A DNA stretch of 64,000 nt, taken from Phlebopus portentosus (Eukaryota > Basidiomycota > Agaricomycetes > Boletales > Boletinellaceae). The notes under the pieces are model-generated. The model was not told where the DNA came from. It made no database searches and worked only from the letters and a program-made list of their open reading frames with translations. Made by a program: the position numbers and the translations under genes. Of the stretch, positions 14,141 through 23,408 are shown piece by piece. Numbering within the stretch: the stretch's first letter is position 1; the number at the start of each line of letters is the position of its first letter. The stretch spans positions 868,001 through 932,000 of the forward strand of contig JAYXKI010000005.1 of assembly GCA_037892935.1 (NCBI GenBank). Direction: 5' to 3'.

Positions 14141-14404
14141 ATGATGCTCGATGTCAACAGTGAACCGCGGGCAATACCTGGGCAGTCGACGCTTCGCAGG
14201 TACGTCCACAGCTTCTTCGTGTCGCCAAACTTCTGCCTCTCTTCGTCTTCGTGCTCTCGCTCCATAATGTTGCCTGGACCCACGATGGGCCTCCACGGCA
14301 CCGAGTATGCCGTACCTTCATCATCAGAAAGTGCCGTGACGATTGGCATTGCCGCCATCGATCCTAGTACGGTCACGGTATTGCGAGTCGCGCTAGCTTC
14401 CTAA
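14141..14404 (+). CDS. Possible small gene, 87 aa, unrecognised
   Basis: An open frame beginning with two Met codons follows a TATA-like element and a pyrimidine-rich leader. The protein is Ser-rich, has no signal peptide or CaaX end, and matches nothing I know. A good intron donor (AGGTACGT) lies about 60 nt into the frame, so the true product could instead be spliced to a downstream exon. An overlapping minus-strand frame (14113-14376) of similar length weakens the case. I give it as a candidate only. Confidence 0.2.
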   Translation: MMLDVNSEPRAIPGQSTLRRYVHSFFVSPNFCLSSSSCSRSIMLPGPTMGLHGTEYAVPSSSESAVTIGIAAIDPSTVTVLRVALAS

Positions 14405-15736
14405 ACTTTATGTAAGAGGCGCGACCGCTTTCTTCCGTCTTGCATCACTATCCTATGCACGAACAATGAGCTCCTGCGAGCCCAGACAGCCTTTGAACTC
14501 TCCAGCATCCTTCCCGTGCGTCAGACCACAATTCATGACCCCCGTCATCTTCCCTTAGTTGTGTCTTGAAGTTGTGGTTTTACCATGGGAGTGGACGTTC
14601 GGAGAGACAATGTGATTGGCTGGGCATCGTCTGGGAGTTGTGCACGTTCAATGAACGAAAAATCGACATCTACATAAAATTTTATAAACACGCCTTAGGT
14701 CTGTTCATAAGAATACATCTCTGGATAATAACTTACGTTCCATGGCTGCTGTTCCGTGTGCCGACTTAGCGACGTCACGATTCAAGGACACGGGGCCTCC
14801 TAGTCTTCTGCAGCATCAGAAAGAATATTTAAGCTCCACAGACTGCGTGGCATCAAAATCCCAATAATGATTGTTCGCAAGCATTATTATAATGCCTAAT
14901 ATTCCCATGTGCGCAACAATATGCCTAAACGTGTGCATGATGATTAGTACTGGTGACTCAAAGTTCCGACGTCTCTTACCACGTGTCAAATGTCTTCAAT
15001 GTGTGAAATGATGGTGGAGTCTGGAGTATCGATGGACGATTGAGAGACTAGGAACGGGTGGTGGCAGACCGAGATGAAATCGAGCTGAGTCGCCTCCAGA
15101 GTCTCTTGAATCTCTCAAGATCAGACGCCTTTCTTCTTCACCGAGTACAATTCTGGTCGTTTTAAGGATGATTATGCTCGTGCTGTGAGTTTTGTTTGTT
15201 GCATGTCTGCCGCTGATTTCCTTGCAATGGCTTCTGATCGGTCGTACAGGGCGTCAAAAGTGCACCCTTGCAACACCAAAACACACATCAAAGGAAATAA
15301 GAGCAATATCTTAGCAATCTGCTATTCCACAATGCGGGCCACAAGTGACTTAAAGTACGCACAAAAAAAAAATCAAAATTTGCTTCCGTGAAGTATATTT
15401 ACTGAGGTTTTTTCCAGGGTCCACAAGAGATCGACGTCCAAATTAGGCGATCGCCAGACCAAGATCTGAGACATGCCTCAAGCACACGCAGAGCAGATAG
15501 TACCGGGCCAGACTTCTCCAGCGCTGGTGCAGGAAAGAAATCAGACTACCTAGCCATGAAGGAAAGAAGGGAAGTGCGAGAATCGCCACTCGAGCGCCAC
15601 CTTCGTATCATGAATTTGAGATCATTCCAAAATGAGAGGTAACGTAAAGGTCCTGGGGCTCTTTCTTTCCGATCCTTTGGCGTCACTAGAGCCGTCCTGT
15701 GGGGTGTATGAACAGCCGTGACGTGTATCTCTTGCG
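14405..15736. other. Intergenic, nothing recognised
   Basis: About 1.3 kb, relatively AT-rich near 14650-14950 and 15280-15400. No open frame longer than 70 codons, no RNA gene fold and no repeat stands out. Confidence 0.5.
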
Positions 15737-16170
15737 TTAAACATTGACTGCGTCGTTTCGTTTCATCGTCATCAACTCAGAGGCTGCCTTTCTCCTGGTC
15801 CACAATATCTGTATGGTATCCTCTGCCGCCGCCATGAGATTTTTCTTCTCAGACTCACGTTGCGTCGACTCCGGTGTGAATTTCTCATGCGAAACTACTT
15901 TCTTACCTCGGTTTTCTGAGCCAAGAATGCCAGCGAAGTGGCGCAGAAATGAAGAAGATTCTGGACTGAAAGGCTGACACAATTCGTAGTCATCAGGGAT
16001 CGACCGCGCGAGTAGAAACGCGCCTGTCCTTGGCCTGGAAGTCGGCCGTGGTGCATGCCATTTGACAACGGTTTGAAGGGAAGAGATGCAGGAGGGTCGA
16101 AACTAGGTGTGATGTGGAAGGGCGTACAGAGTCTCCTGGCCGAACTCACGTGGCATTGGATGTACGGCAT
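15737..16170 (-). CDS. Possible two-exon gene, 128 aa, unrecognised
   Basis: Reading the minus strand, ATG at 16170 starts a 7-codon exon (16150-16170). A canonical GTGAGT donor follows, with a CACCTAG acceptor after 47 nt, and an in-frame 122-codon exon (15737-16102). The predicted protein contains LARSIPDDYELCQPF and SSFLRHFAGILGS, then a charged helical-looking C-terminus. Composition and the clean intron favour a real gene. Against it, the ATG lies only 115 bases past the stop of the SDR gene on the same strand, leaving little promoter, and I recognise no family. It could be a decayed gene fragment. Confidence 0.28.
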
Positions 16171-16284
16171 ATTTGGAACTTCTTTACATTAGAACTGCAC
16201 TAATCTGGACGTTTGAACTGTAACCGCTCCAAAAAGCGTCATGTATAGTGTGCTATCTACAGTTACACGAAGATAGCGAATGTT

Positions 16285-17706
16285 TCAGTGGAATTTTCCT
16301 GGAACAGTTGGAACGGATCCGGAGAGCCCGCCGTCTACTGCGAAGTTCTGAGCGTTCACGTAGCTCGATTCGTCTATTGGACCGTCGTCAACCACGTATC
16401 CTCTCATTCGTGAGGTAGAGAAACGCACCTGATGCCAGGAACAGAGCAGCCTGTGCAATTTCTAAATTATAATACGCGTCAGTGTTTCGTTTCTTTTCGT
16501 CTCATCACGTGAATCGTCAAACCTTCAGCAACACCGTATCTTCCGAGGGGGTTGAGCTGGCCTATCTTTCCTGCGGTACCACGGCGCCTGGCCGCGTCGA
16601 ATGTGATTTCCGTCATCCCGGTTTCGATCAACCCCGGACAAATGGAGTTGACGCGGATATTTCGCTTTGCAAGCTGAAACGCGGAGGTCTGTGCCATGTT
16701 ATTTACGCTAAACGAGTCTCATGTTTGAATTTGCTACTCGAATATGTCGATTGGTGGCTCTAGTTACTCACGCGGCTTTACTGGCCGAGTCTATGAATAG
16801 TTATGTCAATTCAAACTGGTATTTAGTGTAACAGAGCATAGGGGGCTCACAGTCGATTGGACCTGATCCCGACCTAAGTCCTGCCACTGGGGGGGGGCTT
16901 AGTTTTGGGGTGGGGAATTGATTCACGAGTATCTTACCCGATGCTGTTAGTATAATACTCCCTCCACTTTCGGACTTTCCAACTGATGCATTGGGCTTCG
17001 CCATAGCAATCGCGGCGTACTTGATTGCAAGAAACGCACTCAAGGCGTTTATTCGTAAAGTTCGCATGAACATATCAGATGTGAGGTTATCCAAGTGGTC
17101 AATTGATACAACGCCGGCCTATTCAAGTGCGATGCATCGGGAAGCAGAGTGAATATTGTTATGAGTGATTATGTTCTAAATCTGAAATCCATACACACAT
17201 TAGCAAAGAAGACGTCAAGCTCGCCTTCTTCCTCCAATGCCCTTTCACAGAGGCCCTTTATTGCTTGCTCGTCGGTAGCGTCCGCCTGCACGGTGGTGAC
17301 CTTCACATCTGGATAGTTCTTTTCGATGGTCTGCTTGAGTTCTGGCAGATTTTTGCTGGAGAAATCGAGAAGATACAAGTGCTTTGCACCTAAATTTCCA
17401 TAAGTAGATTAGTACAATAATATTTGTCGCGACATGATTAGAGTTACCTTCGTGAGCGAACAACAGGGCAGAGGCACGCCTAACAGACCGCAAACCTCGA
17501 GCTTCGATACGACAATGCTGGAAAAGAAAAACAACAACTCACCCTATGCCTTTAAGCGAATCGACGCCGGTTATGATGCAAACCTTGCCTTGGAGCCGAC
17601 CCAATCTTGGAGAAGTCTGAAGATGTGATTTTATACGCTCGACCCGAGCGAGAGTCTTCTTGTACGCTTCATTCATAGCATCAGCAGAGATTTTGGAGGA
17701 CGACAT
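16285..17706 (-). CDS. Short-chain dehydrogenase/reductase (SDR), 309 aa
   Basis: Nine exons on the minus strand, listed from the start codon: 17543-17706, 17448-17479, 17199-17389, 16938-17118, 16851-16886, 16772-16790, 16523-16707, 16429-16461 and 16285-16373. All phases agree. After a 38-residue N-terminal extension come the Rossmann strand KVCIITG, the glycine turn LKGIGRASA, the acidic LYLLDFS that ends beta-2, and DVFFANAGV (NNAG equivalent). The catalytic residues follow: Ser in SIILTAS, then YSASK (Tyr-x3-Lys). Next come [14 protein letters not shown] and the terminal VDGGLSGS, typical of classical SDRs. Family members reduce or oxidise alcohols, sugars or ketones with NAD(P)H. The Asp after beta-2 suggests NAD(H) preference, which is inference. 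The substrate is unknown. The 19-nt exon encodes the active-site Tyr and Lys. Confidence 0.92.
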
Positions 17707-18139
17707 AGCCTATACAGGTGGACTTGTTGGATGCTTTACAAGTTAAGTTGCGGACTCGGACGCAAACGAGCCGGTTATTGGCACCTGAAAGCGCCACGAG
17801 ATCACAAGAGCGCGTAAAGCAGAAACCTAAATAACTTTATTGGGCCTTTAACCCAGAAATGTGTACAAATTAGCCCGTTGTTCATGCTTAATAGCTCGCC
17901 ATGTATTTTCTATTGATTTTTTTCTGAAGATCTGAGTATAAATGCCATATTGTTTGTTGAAGGACGCCTTTTGATTATTTGACCTCAATACTGTATTACA
18001 GTAATTAATATTATTTATCCGTGGAAATTTCTGTAACCTTCAAGTACCAAAAAGGAAAAAATCATGCTCAGTTTTGGACGCGTCAACCTTGACACAAACG
18101 CGCATTTACGTGCTTTACTACTTACTCCTGACCCTCATC
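17707..18139. other. Divergent intergenic region SDR / CCT6
   Basis: A 433-base region between two divergently transcribed genes, so it should hold both promoters. A TATAAA lies at 17937-17942, about 200 bases before the CCT6 start. The middle is AT-rich. No other motif is clear. Confidence 0.5.
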
Positions 18140-20144
18140 ATGTCGAGCAGTATAGAGCTTGTTAATCCAAAAGCCGAAAGCGTTCGGCGTGCAGCAGCTC
18201 TCCAGGTGAGAATTTGGTTAGAGCGTTATGAGCGATCGCTCGGCTGAGCCTTGTGTTGTAGGTGAACACCAATGGAGCGATGGGCCTTGCTAACGTCGTG
18301 AAAAGCAATCTTGGTGGGTGCATATGCCTGATTCAGTCTCATATGGGCTGATATAACTTCGGATGATAATAAAGGACCACGAGGGACGCTCAAAATGCTG
18401 GTAGATGGAGCAGGGCAAATCAAAGTGACCAAGGATGGCAAGGTTTTACTTTCTGAAATGCAGATCCAAAACCCCACGGCAGCAATGATTGCACGTACAG
18501 CTGTAGCGCAGGATGATCAGGTGGGCGATGGTACGACGTCTGTCGTGCTTCTTGTCGGCGAGCTGCTAAAGCAGGCGGAGCGATACACTTCTGAAGGCGT
18601 GCATCCGACGGTCATCGCCGAAGGGTACGATATCGCAAAGAAGGAAGCTTTGATCGTACGTGTTTGTGCCGATTGAACCACATTATGAGTCACTTCTAAC
18701 TTCGCTGGTGCAGGTTTTGGACAAGTTCAAGCAGTCGTCAAATATGGACCGTGCAACACTCATTAACGTCGTAAACACTTCGTTATCCACAAAGCTTTCA
18801 TCATCGCTTGCATCGAAGCTCGCAGCAGACGTCGTTGATGCTGTACTCTGTATCCGGCCCCACCGCCCCCTCCAGGCTCAACTGAAACATTCAGGGAACC
18901 GATTGATTTACACATGGTCGAGATAATGAAAATGCAACACCGAACCGCTCAAGAGACGCAACTCATACGAGGACTTGTGCTCGATCATGGGGCGCGTCAT
19001 CCAGACATGCCGAAACGGGTTGAAAATGCTTATATCCTGACGCTGAATGTCAGTCTTGAGTATGAAAAGACGTATGTTGACTTTTTCCTTTTCTTTTATA
19101 TGTAATTTTACTTATGCTCTCGCACTTTTCAGCGAAGTCAACTCTGGCTTCTTCTACTCTTCTGCAGAACAACGGGAGAAGCTTGTCGAATCTGAACGCA
19201 GATTTGTTGATGCAAAGTTGAAGAAGATCGTAGAACTCAAGAACATGGTCTGTGATCAGGCTATTGACGCGAAGACCAAGCCAAAAAATTTCGTTGTTAT
19301 CAACCAAAAGGGTATTGATCCCCTGAGCTTGGATGTTCTTGCCAAGAACGGTATTCTTGCCCTCCGTCGAGCAAAGAGACGCAATATGGAGAGGTGCGAC
19401 TACTTCATTTCATCACAAAAACACGGATGAAGCTGAAACTACTATTCATTAGATTGCAGCTCGTGTGCGGCGGCGTTGCTCAAAACTCCGTTGATGACTT
19501 GACTCCAGACGTGCTGGGGTGGGCAGGATTGGTGTACGAACACACCCTAGGCGAAGAGAAATACACCTTCGTTGAGGACGTGAAGGACCCGAAGAGCGTT
19601 ACGTTACTCATCAAGGGCCCAAACGCACACACTCTCACGCAGATTAACGACGCATTACGCGACGGTCTCCGCGCAGCTAAGAATGCTCTGGAGGATAACG
19701 CACTAATACCAGGAGCGGGTGCATTCGAAGTTGCGTGTGCGGCGCACCTCTCAGGGACCGTTAAACGATCCGTAAAAGGACGCGCGAAGATGGGCGTACA
19801 GGCTTTCGCCGACGCTTTACTCGTCATTCCTAAGACTCTTGCACAAAATGGCGGATTTGACGTTCAGGATACTGTTGCTGCGTTGCAGGACGAAGCTGCC
19901 GAGGGACATGTTGTTGGTCTTGATCTCCAATCTGGCGAACCAATTGACCCAACGGTCATGGGTATCTGGGACAACTATCGTGTCAAACGACAAATGTTGA
20001 ACTCCTGGTATGCTTGCTTCGTCTTCCTGTCTTGGTCACATTACTGACGAAATGTTTAGTTCTGTGATTGCGGTAAACCTTCTTTCAACAGACGAGATTC
20101 TCCGAGCGGGAAGGAGCTCGTTAAAACCCGATGGACAGCAATAG
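18140..20144 (+). CDS. CCT6: T-complex chaperonin CCT zeta subunit, with an apparent frameshift
   Basis: Exons 18140-18205, 18262-18313, 18375-18655, 18714-19071, 19133-19393, 19453-20007 and 20060-20144. The product begins with [17 protein letters not shown], continues with [15 protein letters not shown] and [16 protein letters not shown] (the GDGTT nucleotide-binding motif), then [28 protein letters not shown] and ERLQLVCGG, and ends with [19 protein letters not shown]. This is unmistakably the zeta subunit of the cytosolic group II chaperonin that folds actin and tubulin. Summed exon length is 1658, one short of a multiple of three. In exon 4 the frame runs well up to a C4 run at 18858-18861, then homology continues in another frame (a Pro run then [19 protein letters not shown]). 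One missing C would restore 552 aa. Because CCT6 is essential in yeast, a sequencing or assembly error is the likely cause. Confidence 0.92.
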
Positions 20145-20395
20145 ATCTTCAGGCATGTTTTATAACAATCCGATGTGTGTAATAGAAAAACCCGACGACA
20201 AGCAGTCTACTTCACGCTGGCAAACGATTTATAACTCCTCAAAAGACAAGACGAGATCGTGAAAATGCACAAAACGAGGTTGATGGGTCACAGTAGAATA
20301 GAATAAACAACGAAGGCCATGATTCCGACCATTTGAGGACGAAAGAAAAGTGAAGACCGAAAGAGCAATCCGGCAAGGAGGTCGAGGGAGATGAT

Positions 20396-21918
20396 CTATT
20401 TAATCGCCAGCAATTTGCAGTCTAGAGATGATGGACAGTTTAGCTTGTCTTAAAAGCAATTGCTGAGAAGCTTACCAAACCGGAGAGTAGAGTTAGCTGG
20501 GATACCGTCTTGTTTGCGGGATCCATAACCCAAGTTCGGCGGTATGATGAGTAGACGTTCTCCACCAGTCTGCATGCCAACAATGCCTTCGTCCCAACCT
20601 GAAAGGTGTGTTAAGCAAGTATTACCATGAAACCAAACACGTAGAAGAATACCTTTGATCACCTCGCCCCGACCCAGTCTAAACCGTAACTAGAGACGAC
20701 GAAGTCAGATATCGGCAAATTTTCAACAAAGCATACTTAGAAAACAGGGAATGGACCAACCGGCTTTTCCTTGGGTTTAACATTTGAGTCAAACACCTTA
20801 CCGTCCATAAACTTGCCGATATAACGTATAGAAACCAAATCACCTTTCTTTGCTGTTTTTCCATTGCCAACCTTGACGTCCTTCATCTTTAAGCCACCAG
20901 GAGTCTCCTTGAGCTCGCCCTTCTTCTTCTGTGCACCATTCTCGGTACTTTTCTTCTTCTCGTCTTTCTTCTCCTTCTTCGCATCCTTTTCTTTCTTTTC
21001 CCCCTTGGTTACATCCTTCTTGGATTCTTCCTCCTTTGATCCACCGCCAGGTACGGCTTCGCCATTCTCAGCTTTGAGTTTCTTGTTCAACTTCTTAAGC
21101 TGTTTCTTGCTGAGCTTCTGTTCGCCGCCTATTCCTGATTCTCCTGTGTCGGATTCACGCGGCCGCTTTTTGGAGGAAGATTCCTCTGCTCTCTGAGCTT
21201 CTTTCTCATCATCCGTTTTGATTTCTTCAAATCGGCTTGAAAGCAAAATACTTAATGAACGTGTCATATGTATAAAAGATGGGGATAACATACTGAGAAT
21301 CATCCTGTTCGATGTCATGTTCCATCTCGTCAAGCTCAGCGGTATCAACCTCAGAATCATAGTCAGTGTCGTTAAGGTCTCCGTCGCTATCGTCTTCGTC
21401 GGCCGGGAAGTCCATCGGCTGAGCTGCAAGTCTTCGTCAAAATACAAATAAGGACACTTCAGGTCTTTACGCACTAATGTAGTTTCCACTAAGATAGATG
21501 ACACTTGTGCGGGACATTAGAGAAGCCAGAAGCGGATAAGATCATAGACTCACTTCTTTCCAATAACTTCGAACTCTACCTCGTCATCCTCGTTGATAAC
21601 AAGATCCAAGGGTGCGTGTTCAATCTAGAGAACAAGTAAGATCTGGTGCTCTTCTGCAAGAGTGTCAAATCACACCTTTCCAGGAGTCAGAGAGCAGAGA
21701 ATGGTAGACGTCGTAGGAGGAAGTGACTCCTCTTCGTCCTCATCTTCGTCAATGGACTGAGGTGTCACATAAGTGAGCTTGACAGACGAACGTGCCGACT
21801 GGTCCTTGAGTTCTGCATCCAAAGCCGCAACGGAGATGCGGATGTCGGACTGGGCTGTGAGACTGGCTTTCTTGCCCGGCTCGACGCGTACGCTCCAAAC
21901 GGCGAGTGCAGCAGACAT
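20396..21918 (-). CDS. Nucleolar FKBP-type peptidyl-prolyl isomerase (Fpr3/Fpr4 family), 377 aa
   Basis: Eight exons on the minus strand: 21676-21918, 21624-21554, 21503-21475, 21423-21294, 21235-20761, 20689-20653, 20598-20476 and 20421-20396; total 1134 nt in frame. The N-terminus is a nucleoplasmin-like domain ([16 protein letters not shown], later [12 protein letters not shown]). Then come a strongly acidic segment ([19 protein letters not shown]) and a Lys/Glu-rich basic region of about 110 residues. The C-terminal FKBP domain has [32 protein letters not shown] and [15 protein letters not shown] and ends FDCKLLAIK. This architecture is that of fungal nucleolar FKBPs, which chaperone histones, isomerise histone prolines and act in rDNA chromatin. 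The FK506-pocket residues (Tyr, Asp, Phe, Trp) appear present. It shares a 211-bp divergent promoter with ARPC4. Confidence 0.93.
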
Positions 21919-22129
21919 TTTTAACAGATGTGGACGTAAGCAGAACCCCACTGGCAGGAGGCAGAACTTGAAAGCGAACTTCACAAAAATTCACACTTTT
22001 ACGTACTTTTTAGAACTCCGACGTCACGTGCGAGATATGTTTGATCTGCGCGCCTGCCCTCTTTCTCCTCGCGCAGTAACAGTTACAGTTACAGTACAGG
22101 GCGTACGGGTTATTTGATACCATTGCATA
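21919..22129. promoter_or_regulatory. Compact divergent promoter FKBP / ARPC4 with E-box
   Basis: Only 211 bases separate the two start codons. It contains a CACGTG palindrome at 22025-22030 within ACGTCACGTGC, followed by a short direct repeat of AGTTAC units near 22076-22096. CACGTG is bound by bHLH factors (Cbf1/Pho4 type) in fungi; which factor acts here is not known. The same ACGTCACGTGC occurs near 51108, upstream of the mitochondrial carrier. Confidence 0.5.
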
Positions 22130-22971
22130 ATGGTGAGCAAGCTTGTTGCGTTTGACACGCAAATAACATTGAAAAGTACATGTATACTTTATAGTCGAAT
22201 GTCCTCAGACCATACCTGGCCGCTGTGCGGTCAACACTAACTGCAGCTCTGACACTCCAGGATTTCCCATCGCAAGTGCGTACTGCAGCCCATCGGACTT
22301 GATCAAAACTAAACGTTGCTCCTCCTGAAAGGTTGTCGAACGACACAACTTCCCTGAGGTGGAAGTCAGGTACGTGGTGTTGCTTTCGGGCATAAGGATA
22401 CTGCTGACCTCTGATAATGTAGAGCTTCGAAGGAAGTACTTCTGAATCCGCTAACGATATCACGAAATGAAAACGAGCGCGTCCTGATTGAACCATCTAT
22501 CAACTCTATCCGAGTCAGCATCAAAATCAAGCAGGCCGATGAGATCGAGAGGATCATGTGCCATAAGTTCACGCGTTTCATGATGCAACGTGCGGAAGGC
22601 TTCATCGTACTTCGGAGAAAACCTGTACCTGTGAGTAACCAGAAGATGCCTATGCACATTTGTTTTAGAAAAACTCATTCTTATGTCTTCACATGATTAT
22701 TGCACGTACCATGCTGGCACTTCATGTATAGGGTTACGACATCTCGTTCTTGATCACCAACAATCACTCGGAAACGATGCTCAAGCACAAAGTTGTCGAC
22801 TTCATCATTACCTTCATGGAAGAAGTAGACAAAGAAATCAGTGAGATGAAGCTCAGTCTCAATGCTCGCGCACGTACCGTTGCCGAATCATACCTGTCTG
22901 CTGTATGTTACAGTATTCCAAGTCCCTGCTTGATTACATTCTGACGAGTGACTTTTCAGTTCGAATCGTAA
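22130..22971 (+). CDS. ARC19: Arp2/3 complex subunit 4 (ARPC4/Arc19), 170 aa
   Basis: Exons 22130-22132 (only the ATG), 22195-22275, 22332-22369, 22423-22630, 22732-22902 and 22960-22971; 513 nt. The protein starts [15 protein letters not shown] after Met and includes [50 protein letters not shown] and [21 protein letters not shown]. These are near-identical to the conserved 20-kDa Arp2/3 subunit, and length matches the family (about 168 aa). It forms the core of the seven-subunit complex that nucleates branched actin at endocytic patches. A coding exon consisting solely of the start codon is unusual but is supported by the exact GTGAGC donor and by homology resuming directly at the next exon. 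Confidence 0.95.
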
Positions 22972-23408
22972 CTTCGTTATCTGGTTTCCTCCTCCATAGG
23001 TCGAGCTTTCGGTACTTGACGATTTGTAGACTTCCTTAAAGCTGTATCAAAAGTCGATTTCGGAACAAACTTGAAGATCATTCGACTATAACATGTATGC
23101 GCCGATCCCGCAAGATTCGGAAAGAAGTCCTAATTACTTTTCGTTGTACGAAAATCAGTTTATCATATGATCATAAGAAACAGTCTTTCAATTTGTTACA
23201 AAGTTTGCGGAGAGCCAGTACAGGTGGCTGGGCTGAATTGACACGCGGTACGTAACGGAAACGGGTGACGATCCCTTTTTGAGTTTCAAACGCGACGCGC
23301 CTCGTCTTCGAGCTCTTTGTCCCCCGTCTTCTACCACTTTACCACTAGAGGAACTCAGAACCCTGGACTCTTGCACAAACGGATTAAATCGATGATAGTC
23401 TAAGCAAA
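22972..23408. other. Intergenic ARPC4 / HLTF-like gene
   Basis: A 437-base tandem-gene spacer holding the ARPC4 3' end and the promoter of the downstream gene. No TATA box or repeated motif is evident. Confidence 0.5.
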
